A model generated the notes under the pieces. It saw only the letters and a program-made list of their open reading frames with translations, was not told where the DNA came from and made no database searches. Below are positions 7,180 to 15,869 of a stretch of 64,000 bases of DNA, piece after piece (the first letter of the stretch is position 1; every line of letters begins with the position of its first letter). The DNA lies in assembly GCF_013408535.1 (NCBI RefSeq), contig NZ_JACBZA010000001.1, positions 2,502,850 to 2,566,849 on the forward strand, given 5' to 3'. Made by a program: the position numbers and the translations under genes. The DNA comes from Actinopolymorpha cephalotaxi (GTDB lineage: Bacteria > Actinomycetota > Actinomycetes > Propionibacteriales > Actinopolymorphaceae).

Positions 7180-7588
7180 CGCCGCACCGCGCGAGCATCT
7201 CCAGGTAGTGCGCGTTGTACATGATGCCGAGGATGTTCCCGAACGGATCGACGACGGACGCGGTGACGAATCCCGGGCCGTGCTCGGTGGCCGGCTGGAG
7301 TACGGTCGCGCCCATCGCCGTCAGCCGGTCCACCGACGCGTCCAGGTCGTCCACGTGCCAGAAGACCACGGCGCCGCCCGGCCTGTCCGCGGTGCCGGGC
7401 GAGGCGTAACGGCGGTCGATCAGGCCGAGCTCGTGCAGGTGATCGCCGATCCGGAACTCGATGTAGGCCGGCGCTCCCTCCTCGGGGCGCTGGAAGTACG
7501 GCTCCACGCCGAGCAGGTCGGCGTACCAGCCGGCGGCGGCGGAAACGTCGTCGGCGTAGAAGCTGACGGTCGACAGTCCTCGCAGCAT
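7166..7588 (-). CDS. VOC (glyoxalase-fold) family protein
   Basis: A 140-residue protein starting ATG 7588 after GAAGGAGACC. It has the paired beta-alpha-beta-beta-beta modules of the vicinal oxygen chelate fold: LSTVSFYADDVSAAAGWYAD at the start, AVVFWHVDDLDASVDRL in the middle, and VVDPFGNILGIMYN near the end. It may be a dioxygenase, resistance or lyase-type protein; no substrate residues can be assigned. It is convergent with the DoxX gene, with a 14-base overlap of the 3' ends. Confidence 0.87.
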   Translation of the reverse strand: MLRGLSTVSFYADDVSAAAGWYADLLGVEPYFQRPEEGAPAYIEFRIGDHLHELGLIDRRYASPGTADRPGGAVVFWHVDDLDASVDRLTAMGATVLQPATEHGPGFVTASVVDPFGNILGIMYNAHYLEMLARCGVSAG

Positions 7589-7713
7589 GGATGGTCTCCT
7601 TCGTGAGTGTCGCTGACGGCCGGCCCCGGGCGGTTGGCGCGCCGGGACCATGACCACCATCCTGGACGTCAAAGTGCGCACCTACCGAGCACTTTCCCGG
7701 GTACTTTCCCGGG

Positions 7714-9171
7714 CTACCTCGGCGCCTGGAAACCGCCGATCCGCTGCTCGAGTAGTTCGGCCAGCCGCAGCGGGGTGCGGTCCTCGAACATCGGGCCGAT
7801 GAGCTGCACCCCCACCGGCAGGCCCTCGGGGGACCTGCCCGCCGGTATGGCGGTGGCGGGCAGGCCGGGCATGGTGGCCAGGCCGGCCCAGACGAGATGG
7901 TCGAAGAAGGGGTACCCGACGCCATCGATGTCGATCCGGCGTTCGAACAGATCGGGGTCGTGGTCGTGGGGGAACGCGGGCGTCGGCGCGACCGGGCACA
8001 CCACGGCATCGAACTCGGCGAACAGCTGCCGCCAGCCGTGACGGTGGAGCTCGCGACGGGTGGTCGCCTCGATCCAGTCGCGGTGGCCGAACACCATCCC
8101 CCGCAGCCGCGCCGCGTCGAGACTCCGGTCGTCCGCGCTCAGTCCGGCGGCGCGGACCTGAAGCTGCTCGTGCGCTTCGATGGGAAAACTGGCGACGGAG
8201 CCCGAGACCAGCAACTGCATGTAGAGCGTCGCGGCTTCGGTCAGGTCGGGCAGCAGCGACGTGTGCCGTTCGACGCGGGCGCCGCTGTCGACGAGCGCGT
8301 CGGCCACCCGGTTCACACCCGCCCGCACCGCGGACCCGGTCGGAACAATCGGATGCTCGTCGATGACCAGGACCCGGAAGTCGTTCAGCCGCTGGTGGCG
8401 CGCGGGCGGCAGCTTCAGGTCGTACGCCACACCGTGTGTCAGCGGGTCCGGCCCGGCCATGACGTCGAGCAGGAGCGCGAGGTCGCGGGCGGAGCGCGCC
8501 ATCGGGCCGACGACGGCGAGGTCGAGGTCCACCGGCAACGGCGGCGCCGGCGGCGCGATCATGCCGCGGGTTGCCGCCAGCCCGACAGTCGGCTTGTGCG
8601 CATAGATGCCGCAGAAATGCGCGGGCGTACGCAACGAACCGGCGAGGTCGGAGCCGATGGACAACGCGCCGATCCCGGATGCCAGAGCCGCCGCTGATCC
8701 GCCCGAGGATCCGCCCGGCGTACGACCGTGGTCCCACGGGTTGTTGGTGGTGCCGTAGATCTCGTTGAAACTCTGCCAGTCCTGCAGCCCCACCGGCACG
8801 TTGGTCTTGCCCAGCACCACCGCGCCCGCGGCCCTCAGCCGCGACACCTGGACCGCGTCCTCCTCCGGAACGAAGTCCCGGTACGTCGGCATGCCCCAGG
8901 TCGTGGGCAGCCCGGCCACGTCGTAGGACTCCTTGACCGTCACCGGGACACCCAGCAGCGGCCTGTCCTCACCACGCGCGCGTGCCTGGTCGGCACGGTG
9001 CGCGGCGGCCCGCGCGCGGTCGAAGTCCGGCACGCAGATCGCGTTGATCTCCTTGTCGTCACCCTCGATACGGGCGATCGCCTCGTCGGTCAGCTCCACC
9101 GATGTCACTTCCCCGGCCCGCATGGCGGCCATGAGCTCTTCGGCGGTCGGAAAATGCCGTTCCGTGAACAT
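7714..9171 (-). CDS. Amidase (amidase signature family)
   Basis: A 485-residue amidase-signature enzyme with the Ser-cisSer-Lys triad: Lys80 in VPVTVKES, cis-Ser155 in GGSSGGSAAA (153-162), and nucleophile Ser179 in GSDLAGSLR. The canonical glycine before GS is alanine here, which is tolerated in many family members. I start at ATG 9171 (MFTERHFPTAEEL); the upstream extension lacks protein-like sequence and neither start has a clear ribosome binding site. It hydrolyses a carboxamide to acid and ammonia in the cytoplasm; it is a stand-alone enzyme, not GatA (no GatB or GatC nearby). It is divergent from a VOC gene 103 bases away. Confidence 0.92.
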   Translation of the reverse strand: MFTERHFPTAEELMAAMRAGEVTSVELTDEAIARIEGDDKEINAICVPDFDRARAAAHRADQARARGEDRPLLGVPVTVKESYDVAGLPTTWGMPTYRDFVPEEDAVQVSRLRAAGAVVLGKTNVPVGLQDWQSFNEIYGTTNNPWDHGRTPGGSSGGSAAALASGIGALSIGSDLAGSLRTPAHFCGIYAHKPTVGLAATRGMIAPPAPPLPVDLDLAVVGPMARSARDLALLLDVMAGPDPLTHGVAYDLKLPPARHQRLNDFRVLVIDEHPIVPTGSAVRAGVNRVADALVDSGARVERHTSLLPDLTEAATLYMQLLVSGSVASFPIEAHEQLQVRAAGLSADDRSLDAARLRGMVFGHRDWIEATTRRELHRHGWRQLFAEFDAVVCPVAPTPAFPHDHDPDLFERRIDIDGVGYPFFDHLVWAGLATMPGLPATAIPAGRSPEGLPVGVQLIGPMFEDRTPLRLAELLEQRIGGFQAPR

Positions 9172-9274
9172 GAGTCGGGACCGTAGCGGCCTCTTCGTGA
9201 GGCCATAAAATGCCGATCGGCACAATGGGGTGGACGTCCCAACTCATCAAGAGGCGACTGGAGAAGAGGCCGCA

Positions 9275-9646
9275 GTGACGGAACTGACCCTGACCACCGT
9301 CAACCTCGCCACGCCGGATCCGCCCGGTCTGGCCCGCTTCTACCAGCGGCTGCTGGGCTGGGAGATCACCGCCGAGGAGCCGCACTGGGTCAAGCTGGAC
9401 AACCCGGCCGGCGGGGTCGCGTTGTCGTTCGAGTACGACCGGGCCTACGTCCGCCCGGTGTGGCCGTCGACCCCCACCGCGCAGCAGATGATGATGCACC
9501 TGGAGATCAGGGTCGACGATCTGGAGAAGGCTGCGGCGCACGCCGCCGAGTGCGGTGCGACGTTCGCCGGCCACCAGCCCCAGGACGACGTGCGCGTGTG
9601 CCTGGATCCGGACGGGCACCCGTTCTGCCTGTGGCTCGGGGAGTGA
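9275..9646 (+). CDS. VOC (glyoxalase-fold) family protein
   Basis: A 123-residue VOC protein starting GTG 9275 after GAGAAGAGG. MTELTLTTVNLATPDPPGLA begins the first module and MMMHLEIRVDDLEKAAAHA the second; VCLDPDGHPFCLWLGE is the typical closing strand. It has the common small actinobacterial glyoxalase-like architecture. It heads a plus-strand run (DinB, phosphotransferase, RmlD-like, maleylpyruvate-isomerase-like), with an 87-base gap to DinB. Substrate unknown. Confidence 0.88.
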   Translation: MTELTLTTVNLATPDPPGLARFYQRLLGWEITAEEPHWVKLDNPAGGVALSFEYDRAYVRPVWPSTPTAQQMMMHLEIRVDDLEKAAAHAAECGATFAGHQPQDDVRVCLDPDGHPFCLWLGE

Positions 9647-9733
9647 CCGGCCCTCTCCCGTACGCTCTCGCCGTAGCGCATCCACCGCCTATCCGGGTTG
9701 CGGCCGCCGACCGGCGAAGGAGAGGATGCGCCG

Positions 9734-10240
9734 GTGACGTACGAACGCCCCGACCCGCCCCTGATCGCCGGCGAGCGGGAGATGCTGCGCGGCTTCCTCG
9801 ACTTCCACCGCGGGACGATCGCGATGAAGTGCGAGGGCCTGTCCGACGAGGAACTCCGCCGGCAGTCGATGCCGCCGTCCACACTGTCCCTGCTGGGGCT
9901 GGTACGGCATCTGGCCGAGGTCGAGCGCACGTGGTTCCGCCGGGTGATCGACGGCGAGGACGTCCCGCTGGTCTGGTCCGCCGAGGGTGACTTCCAGGTG
10001 GCCTACGACGCGAGCGGATCGACCCGTTCGGAGGCGTTCGAGGCCTGGCAGGCCGAGGTCGAGCACTCCCGCCGGATCGAGGCGGCCGCTGAGTCCCTCG
10101 ACGTCGTGGTGCACAACCCGCGCTGGGACGAGGACGTGTCGTTGCGGCTGGTGATGCTGCACCTGATCCACGAGTATGCCCGGCACAGCGGCCACGCCGA
10201 TCTCCTCCGCGAGGGAGTCGACGGAACCGTCGGCGTGTGA
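9734..10240 (+). CDS. DinB / DUF664-family protein
   Basis: A 168-residue four-helix DinB-superfamily protein. LLGLVRHLAEVERTWFRR (about residues 56-73) carries the first metal-site histidine region, and LRLVMLHLIHEYARHSGH near 137-154 holds the H-x3-E-x2-R-H pattern of the thiol-transferase-like members. GTG 9734 is used, with GAAGGAGAGG just upstream; ATG 9726 is out of frame. The family includes mycothiol- and bacillithiol-dependent enzymes, so a thiol-dependent detoxification role is a reasonable inference in an actinomycete. Its stop overlaps the next start as GTGA. Confidence 0.88.
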   Translation: MTYERPDPPLIAGEREMLRGFLDFHRGTIAMKCEGLSDEELRRQSMPPSTLSLLGLVRHLAEVERTWFRRVIDGEDVPLVWSAEGDFQVAYDASGSTRSEAFEAWQAEVEHSRRIEAAAESLDVVVHNPRWDEDVSLRLVMLHLIHEYARHSGHADLLREGVDGTVGV

Positions 10241-11175
10241 GCGCCGCCGAACCGCCCGCTGCCATGACGATCCCCGAAGCCGGGCACAGCCTCGCCGACC
10301 TGCTGGCGCTCGCCGCCGCGGAGGGCCGCGACGACGTCGACCCGACCGGCGCGGTGCTGCGGACCGGCTGGGAGAACCTCGTGCTGGAGACCCGCGACGG
10401 GTGGATCCTGCGCTTTCCCAGGCCTGGTGTGGACTTCGAGCGGGAGCTGGCGGTGCTGGCCGCGGTCGCCGGGCGGCTGCCGGTCGCCACCCCCGAGGTG
10501 GTCTGGACCGGGCGCCGGTCCAGGTTCGCGGCGTACCGGAGACTGACCGGGGCGGGGTTCGACCCGGCCGTCTACGAGCGCGCCTCCACCGCGGAGCGTG
10601 ACCGCCTGACCTTGTCGCTGGCGGACTTCCTCGCCGCGATGCACACCTGCCTCTCCCCCACCTTGATCGCCGAGCTCGGCATTCCGGCGGCCTGGGGATC
10701 GGCGGTGGGCGCGGAGCTCGCGACGGGTCCGGAACCTCCGGAGGGTCCGGTGAGCGAACGCCTCGCCGCGCAGCTGCCCCTCATGCCCTCCGCGGCCCGG
10801 AAGCCGGTCGAGGCGCTGATCGAGGAGTACGCCCGAGCCTGGGAGGACGGCGGCGTTCAGGGCCCGGAAGTCCTGCTGCACAACGACTTCCACGCCGGCA
10901 ACTTCGTGCTGGACGCGCCGGTCGGTGTGCTCGCCGGGGTGTGGGACTTTTCCTGCGTGGCCCGTGGCCGGCCGACCGCGGACCTGAGGTACTTCGCCGA
11001 CGGGTCGCCGGACCTCCTGCACCGGCTGGCCGACGCCTACGAACGCCGGACGGGGTGGCCGATGGACGTGCGTGCCGCGGTCGTCGCCCTGCGGGCGGAG
11101 AACGTCTGCGACGAGCTGGAGCTGGGGCACCCCGAACGCATCGGCCGGCTCGCCGAGGAGTGGGGGACGCCGTGA
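10237..11175 (+). CDS. Aminoglycoside-phosphotransferase-like (APH-fold) kinase
   Basis: A 312-residue APH/choline-kinase-fold protein. The ATP-side strand pair is at about 40-60 (WENLVLETRDGWILRFPRPG). The catalytic HNDFHAGNF (Brenner motif) is at 215-223 with D217 and N222, and the metal-binding Asp is in VWDFSCVARG near 237. GTG 10237 overlaps the DinB stop. The family phosphorylates small molecules, including sugars, amino alcohols and antibiotics; resistance is not implied by sequence alone. It is also coupled downstream by GTGA to the RmlD-like gene, so the three were probably translated together. Confidence 0.88.
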   Translation: MSAAEPPAAMTIPEAGHSLADLLALAAAEGRDDVDPTGAVLRTGWENLVLETRDGWILRFPRPGVDFERELAVLAAVAGRLPVATPEVVWTGRRSRFAAYRRLTGAGFDPAVYERASTAERDRLTLSLADFLAAMHTCLSPTLIAELGIPAAWGSAVGAELATGPEPPEGPVSERLAAQLPLMPSAARKPVEALIEEYARAWEDGGVQGPEVLLHNDFHAGNFVLDAPVGVLAGVWDFSCVARGRPTADLRYFADGSPDLLHRLADAYERRTGWPMDVRAAVVALRAENVCDELELGHPERIGRLAEEWGTP

Positions 11176-12020
11176 TCCGGATTCTGGTCGTCGGCGGAAG
11201 CGGATACCTGGGCGCCGAGGTCGTCCGTCAGAGTGTCGCCGCCGATGACGAGGTGGTGGCGACGTACGCCAGCCGGCCGGTCGTCTCCCCCGCCGTCGGG
11301 TGGCGCGCGGTGGACATCCGCCGCCGTTCCGACGTGGTCGCCCTGGTCGCCGACGTGCGGCCGGACGTCGTGGTGAACGCCGCTTACGTGAAGCCGGACT
11401 GGCGGACGAACGCCGACGGCGCGGCGCACGTGGCTGTGGCGGCGGCCCAGGTCGGCGCCCGGCTGGTGCAGGTGTCCAGCGACGCGGTGTTCTCCGGCGC
11501 CGCCTCCTCCTACACCGAGAACGCCGTACCCGACCCGCTGAATCCGTACGGTGCGGCAAAGGCGGCCGCGGAGACGGCGGTCGCCGCGATCGATCCCACC
11601 GCCGTGGTGGCGCGCACGTCGCTGATCCTCGGCGACGGGACCTCACCTCACGAGGCGTTCGTGCACGCCGTGGCGACCGGTGTCCAGGACGGCGTGCTGT
11701 TCACCGACGACGTGCGCTGCCCAGTGCACGTGGCCGACCTGGCGGCCGCGCTGCTCGAACTCGCCGCCTCCGGCCATGCCGGAGTCGCCCACGTCGCCGG
11801 GCCCGACCCGGTCAGCCGGTACGAGCTGGGCCTGCTGGTCGCCGCGCGGGACGGCCTGGACCCGTCGCTGCTGCCCACCGGTCTGCGGGCGGACCTGCCG
11901 GTTCCCGGGCCGCTGGACGTACGCCTGGACTGCCGGCGTACGCAGGGTCTTCTTCGTACGCGACTGCGCGGCGCACGGGAGTTCCTCGCCGGCCCGCCGG
12001 GGACGCCGCGCACCGACTGA
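11172..12020 (+). CDS. RmlD-like sugar-nucleotide reductase / extended SDR
   Basis: A 282-residue extended SDR starting GTG 11172 (MIRILVVGGSGYLG). The nucleotide loop GGSGYLG is at 8-14, VSSDAVFSG at about 101-109, and the catalytic pair Y126/K130 in NPYGAAK. Length and motifs match the RmlD/dTDP-4-dehydrorhamnose reductase group, but no rhamnose operon is present, so the substrate may be different. The start overlaps the kinase stop (GTGA). The C-terminal LRGAREFLAG is the usual family end. Cytoplasmic and NAD(P)H-dependent. Confidence 0.88.
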   Translation: MIRILVVGGSGYLGAEVVRQSVAADDEVVATYASRPVVSPAVGWRAVDIRRRSDVVALVADVRPDVVVNAAYVKPDWRTNADGAAHVAVAAAQVGARLVQVSSDAVFSGAASSYTENAVPDPLNPYGAAKAAAETAVAAIDPTAVVARTSLILGDGTSPHEAFVHAVATGVQDGVLFTDDVRCPVHVADLAAALLELAASGHAGVAHVAGPDPVSRYELGLLVAARDGLDPSLLPTGLRADLPVPGPLDVRLDCRRTQGLLRTRLRGAREFLAGPPGTPRTD

Positions 12021-12048
12021 ACCGCCGCAAGGAGAGGTTGACGACGAA

Positions 12049-12711
12049 TTGGGAACGAACATGGGAACCAACGTGGGAACGAACATCGGCGCGGCCGACG
12101 TGGAGTCCGTGGTGGCGTACGCGGCGGACACCCTCGGCGAGGCAATGGGACAGGACTGGAAGGTGCCTGCCGGTGAGCTGGAATGGACCTGCTGGGAGAC
12201 CCTCGAGCACACCGCGGACGACCTGTTCGCCTACGCCGCCCAGCTCGGACCACGCCGGCCTCCGCTCGACACGCACGTGCCGTTCATCTGCGAGCCGCGG
12301 CGCGAGGGCGGTCCGGCCAGCACCATCTTCGCCGAACCGGCCGCGGGTAACGCCGGTCTGGTGCAGGTGCTGGAGGCCAGCGGCGCGTTCCTCGCGGCGA
12401 TGGTGAAGACGGTCCCGTCGACGGTCCGGGCGCACCACATCTTCGGCATCGCCGACCCCGAGGGTTTCGCCGCGATGGGCATCGTCGAGGTCCTGGTGCA
12501 CATGTACGACGTGACCGCTGGTCTGGGCCTGACCTGGGAGCCGGACCCGGACCTGTGTGCCCGCGTCCTGACCCGATTGTTCCCCGACGTCGAACGCGGC
12601 GATGATCCGTGGACGGCGATGCTGTGGGCGACCGGGCGGACTTCCCTGCCGGGCAAGGCGAAACTCGACCGCTGGCGGTGGTACGCCGCACCGGCGCAGG
12701 ACACGCCCTGA
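12049..12711 (+). CDS. Maleylpyruvate isomerase-like / DinB-superfamily protein
   Basis: About 220 residues. The N-terminus has the mycothiol-dependent maleylpyruvate isomerase-like bundle (ELEWTCWETLEHTADDLFAY), and the middle has MGIVEVLVHMYDVTAGL with the second histidine region. I use TTG 12049 because AAGGAGAGG (12029-12037) lies 11 bases upstream; ATG 12061, 23 bases from that site, is the main alternative and gives 216 residues. GGGAACGAAC is repeated within the first codons. It probably belongs to the same transcript as the preceding genes. A mycothiol-linked function is a family-based inference. Confidence 0.78.
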   Translation: MGTNMGTNVGTNIGAADVESVVAYAADTLGEAMGQDWKVPAGELEWTCWETLEHTADDLFAYAAQLGPRRPPLDTHVPFICEPRREGGPASTIFAEPAAGNAGLVQVLEASGAFLAAMVKTVPSTVRAHHIFGIADPEGFAAMGIVEVLVHMYDVTAGLGLTWEPDPDLCARVLTRLFPDVERGDDPWTAMLWATGRTSLPGKAKLDRWRWYAAPAQDTP

Positions 12712-12739
12712 GCGGAGGGCCCGGCCTGGGCGGGGTGGT

Positions 12740-13951
12740 CTAGGGTCGGTGGCGGGGCCGGATCCCGGCACCGAGCCCGGCCGCGGCCGCGGCGACCAGG
12801 AAGGCGCCGGGCAGGGTGACCGCGTCGGCGACGGCGCCCAGAACGGGTGCGCCGGCCGCCTGCCCGAGGGCGAGGAGCAGGAACGCCGCGCCGACGCCGA
12901 CCACGGGCCGCACGGGAAAAACGCGCGTACCCCACAGGAGCAGCAGCCCGGTGAGCGCGATGTACAGCGCACCGAAGGCGGCACCGGCCACGATGGCGAC
13001 GACAGCGCTGCTCGCGGCGAGACCGAGAGTGGCCGTGACCACACCCAGCAGCAGCATCCCGATGGTCCAGCAGCGCGCCGGCCCGACGCGGGTGGTGAGG
13101 TCGCCGGCGAAGGCGCCGAGGAGCCCGGCGGCACCCAGGGCGATCCACATGGTCACGCCGGTGAGGGCACTGTTGCCGGCGGCGGTGACGAGGTCCCGGC
13201 CGAACGTCCAGGTCGCCGCGCTGGCCAGCCCCATCGAGAAGGCAGCGGCGAACAGCCGCCAGCCGGCTCGGGGAACCCGGATCCCGGAGACGGGCGCCAC
13301 ACCTCGGTCACCGTCCCGCCCGGGTCCGCCCGGTCGCGGCATCGTGAGCCACACCCACATCGTGATCGCCAGCGCCAGGACGGAGAACGCTGCCCAGGCC
13401 CAGCGCCAGCTCCCGGCGAAGAGCAGCGCGACCGGGCCGGAGACCAGCACTCCCAGGCCGGTGCCCGCGTTGACCACGGTCTGCAGCCGCGGTTCCAGGC
13501 GCGGTGGCGCGGACCGCGCCACGGCCTCGGCCATCGGAGGCGAGGCGAGCCCGGTGCTCGACCCGGCGAGAACGACGCCGAGGGCGAGTACGACGGTCCC
13601 GGGTGCCGCGGCGATGACCGCCGTCCCGACCGTGGCGCAGGCCCCGGCGGCGACCGCGACCGGGCGGGCACCCCACCGCGAGGTGGCAACAGTGGCCACG
13701 ACGATCGCCACGCAGTAGCCGGCGTAGCTGCCGGCCGCCACCGCGCCGGCGGTGGCGGCGTCGAGGTGGAACTCCGTGCGGAACGTGGGCACGAACAGGC
13801 CGTAGGCGAACCGGGCCAGGCCATAGCAGGCCGCGATCAGCGACATCCCGGCCGCGGCCAGGCCGACCGCGCCGCCGGCTCCGCCAGAACCTGCCCGGCG
13901 CCGAAGCCGCACCACCGTCCCCGTCACGGGCCCGGCCATAGGTTGCCGCAT
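12740..13951 (-). CDS. Major facilitator superfamily transporter
   Basis: A 403-residue membrane protein with about 12 hydrophobic segments, starting ATG 13951 after GAGGGGAAGTG. Segment one contains LIAACYGLARFAYGLFVP, typical of YbfB/YcaD-like MFS proteins, and the first loop has RWGARP near residue 88. A central cytoplasmic loop (MPRPGGPGRDGDRG) separates the two halves. Probably an efflux or uptake permease of the arabinose-efflux type. Two operator-like palindromes lie 20-75 bases upstream, suggesting control by a TetR-family repressor, but no tetR gene is adjacent. Confidence 0.9.
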   Translation of the reverse strand: MRQPMAGPVTGTVVRLRRRAGSGGAGGAVGLAAAGMSLIAACYGLARFAYGLFVPTFRTEFHLDAATAGAVAAGSYAGYCVAIVVATVATSRWGARPVAVAAGACATVGTAVIAAAPGTVVLALGVVLAGSSTGLASPPMAEAVARSAPPRLEPRLQTVVNAGTGLGVLVSGPVALLFAGSWRWAWAAFSVLALAITMWVWLTMPRPGGPGRDGDRGVAPVSGIRVPRAGWRLFAAAFSMGLASAATWTFGRDLVTAAGNSALTGVTMWIALGAAGLLGAFAGDLTTRVGPARCWTIGMLLLGVVTATLGLAASSAVVAIVAGAAFGALYIALTGLLLLWGTRVFPVRPVVGVGAAFLLLALGQAAGAPVLGAVADAVTLPGAFLVAAAAAGLGAGIRPRHRP

Positions 13952-13966
13952 GCACTTCCCCTCAAC

Positions 13967-14024
13967 TAAACCGATCGGTATACCGAAGGAGGCTACCAGT
14001 CCACTAGCCATACCGGTCGGTGTA
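13967..14024. promoter_or_regulatory. Paired operator-like palindromes upstream of the MFS gene
   Basis: ACCGATCGGT (13970-13979) is a perfect 10-bp palindrome overlapping CGGTATACCG (13976-13985), another perfect palindrome. ATACCGGTCGGTGTA (14010-14024) matches the reverse complement of 13967-13981 at 13 of 15 positions. This pattern of ACCG/CGGT half-sites resembles TetR-family operators. The MFS gene begins 16 bases from the proximal copy. Confidence 0.6.
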
Positions 14025-14099
14025 GTCCCCCACGCCACCTCCCATGTCGGGAACGTCCGGAGCCGGCGTCCTGACCATCATGCCGGCGGCCGTTCCGGC

Positions 14100-15092
14100 T
14101 CAAGGGTCGAGGAACTCGACCCGCATGGAGGCGTTGGGTATGGGCATGGAGAGCGCCTCTGCGGCCACCAGGTCCCGTATCCGCGCGGGGACAACACGGT
14201 CCAGGCCGATCTCGACCCGGCCGCCGCGCCGTCCCCACTGTCCGGTCAGTTCACCGTCGATCAGCACGCCGTTGGGGTGGTACCAGTCGTACGACGTGGA
14301 CTTGCGGCGTACGGCAGGACCCACGAACAGCCCCGCCCGGTCCGCGCCGAGCAGTCCCAGGTCCTCCGCCGGCAGCAGCCGCACCCCGCGTACGGCGCCG
14401 GCGGCGCGGACCGCCTGCTCGTCACGGGCCAGGATCCACGCCTGCTGCCCCTCGAAGTCGACCGGCAGCAGCTCGCCGGCCAGCTGCTGCCACACCTGCC
14501 GGGCGCCTCGCGGGTGCATCCCCGCCCACCACGCCAACGTCGGCGGTGCCGTCGGCCCGAACGCGTGCACGTGCCGCCGGGCGAGTTCGGCCCGGGCCGC
14601 GGCGGGGTCGACGTCCGGCGGGGCGATCTCTCGTACGGTGAGCGACGTGGTGTCCCATCGCACGGCGAGCCGCCCGCCGGCGGCGCCCACCCGCACCAGT
14701 GCGCCCTCGTCCCGCGAGATCCGGGTTGCCCGCACGGGCTCACCCGCCAGCATCCGGCAGGCCTTCTCCGCCGCCTGCTCGACCTCGCGCCGTACGGACG
14801 GGTCGTCGGGCAGCCGGCCGACGGTGAACACGCCCCAGTCCGCGGCCGGCAGGACGTGCACGGCCCGTCGTGGGCTGTAGGTCTGCAGCAACCCGTCGGC
14901 CTCCCACGCGCCCGGCTCGCAGTCCTCGACCCGGGCGTGCAGGGACACCAGCGCCGCCCGCGGGGCGGAGTCCTGCAGGCCGTACCGCGCGGCCTCGACG
15001 TAGCTGCCCGCGGGCAGCCGGTCGACCAGGTGGTGCACCTTCAGCCGGTGGGCGACCGCCTGGGCGCGGGTGATCCGGAGGGCTGCCGTCAC
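14100..15092 (-). CDS. Winged-helix DNA-binding protein (AlkX/YcaQ-like, HTH_42)
   Basis: A 330-residue protein starting GTG 15092 after GGAG with an eight-base spacing. It begins LRITRAQAVAHRLKVHHL and has YGLQDSAPRAALVSLHAR and a central WAGMHPRGARQVW segment, the arrangement of the actinobacterial YcaQ/AlkZ-related winged-helix family. Some members are DNA glycosylases that act on interstrand crosslinks; I do not see enough of the catalytic QxQ-type motif to claim that here. The frame upstream of 15092 is non-protein-like. Confidence 0.8.
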   Translation of the reverse strand: MTAALRITRAQAVAHRLKVHHLVDRLPAGSYVEAARYGLQDSAPRAALVSLHARVEDCEPGAWEADGLLQTYSPRRAVHVLPAADWGVFTVGRLPDDPSVRREVEQAAEKACRMLAGEPVRATRISRDEGALVRVGAAGGRLAVRWDTTSLTVREIAPPDVDPAAARAELARRHVHAFGPTAPPTLAWWAGMHPRGARQVWQQLAGELLPVDFEGQQAWILARDEQAVRAAGAVRGVRLLPAEDLGLLGADRAGLFVGPAVRRKSTSYDWYHPNGVLIDGELTGQWGRRGGRVEIGLDRVVPARIRDLVAAEALSMPIPNASMRVEFLDP

Positions 15093-15248
15093 GAGTCGTA
15101 CTCCGATCGCCTGCTCATGTGCCCGACCGTACGACCCGTGCAGGACAGCCCCGGTCCCCCACGTCCGCGCGCCCACGGCGAATTCGCGTGACGCCCCGCG
15201 CCGCGGTCGTGCGGTGCCGCGCGGAGGTCCGGAACCGGTGACGGCACA

Positions 15249-15821
15249 ATGAGGACGATGAGCACCGACTCCACGTTCGGCACGCTGAAGGCCGTCCCCG
15301 CGCTCGACCGAACCGACCTGCTGGCCCCACCGGTCACCGCCGCGATCCGCGAGTGGGAGCACCCCGGCATTCCCGCCGGGGAGTTCCAGGTCGCCGAGAT
15401 CGATCCCGAACTCGCCGACACGGCCGCGTTCTGCGCGGCCTACGACGTGGCGCTGGACGCCTCCGCCAACTGCGTGATCATCGCCGGGAAACGGGGCGGT
15501 GAGACCCGGTACGCCGCCTGCATGGTCCTCGCCACCACCCGGGCAGACGTCAACGGCGTGGTCCGGCGGCGGCTGGACGCCCGCAAGGCGTCGTTCGCGC
15601 CGATGGACGACGCGGTGGAACGCACCGGCATGGAGTACGGCGGGATCACGGCGTTCGGCCTGCCCGCCGACTGGCCGGTGCTGGTGGACCGGCGGGTGGC
15701 CGAGTCGGCGGGCGTAATCGTGGGCAGCGGCCTGCGCCGGTCGAAGCTGCTGGTGCCCGGACGGGCGCTTACCGAACTGCCGGGCGCGGAGGTGCTGGAC
15801 GACCTCGGGCTGTCAACCTGA
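15249..15821 (+). CDS. YbaK/EbsC-type aminoacyl-tRNA deacylase-like protein
   Basis: 190 residues from ATG 15249, or 187 from ATG 15258, which is closer to GAGG; neither start has a clean ribosome binding site. The YbaK fold is indicated by AAFCAAYDVALDASANCVII, where the substrate pocket begins, and by MEYGGITAFGLPADWPVLVD near 120-140. The closing GSGLRRSKLLVPGRAL is also a YbaK/ProX signature. Family members hydrolyse mischarged tRNAs such as Cys-tRNA-Pro; its exact specificity is unknown. It is divergent from the winged-helix gene. Confidence 0.83.
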   Translation: MRTMSTDSTFGTLKAVPALDRTDLLAPPVTAAIREWEHPGIPAGEFQVAEIDPELADTAAFCAAYDVALDASANCVIIAGKRGGETRYAACMVLATTRADVNGVVRRRLDARKASFAPMDDAVERTGMEYGGITAFGLPADWPVLVDRRVAESAGVIVGSGLRRSKLLVPGRALTELPGAEVLDDLGLST

Positions 15822-15869
15822 CCTTGCGCACGGCCGCCGCAGCAGCCCGCACGCGCAGTCTGGCCGAGG

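Noticed and set aside
10237-11175. Calling the APH-fold kinase an antibiotic-resistance gene
   Set aside because: Fold and Brenner motif are generic; no drug-specific subfamily signature is visible.
12602-13969. A plus-strand frame antisense to the MFS transporter
   Set aside because: Its translation is a glycine/arginine/glutamate low-complexity sequence, while the opposite strand has 12 hydrophobic segments.
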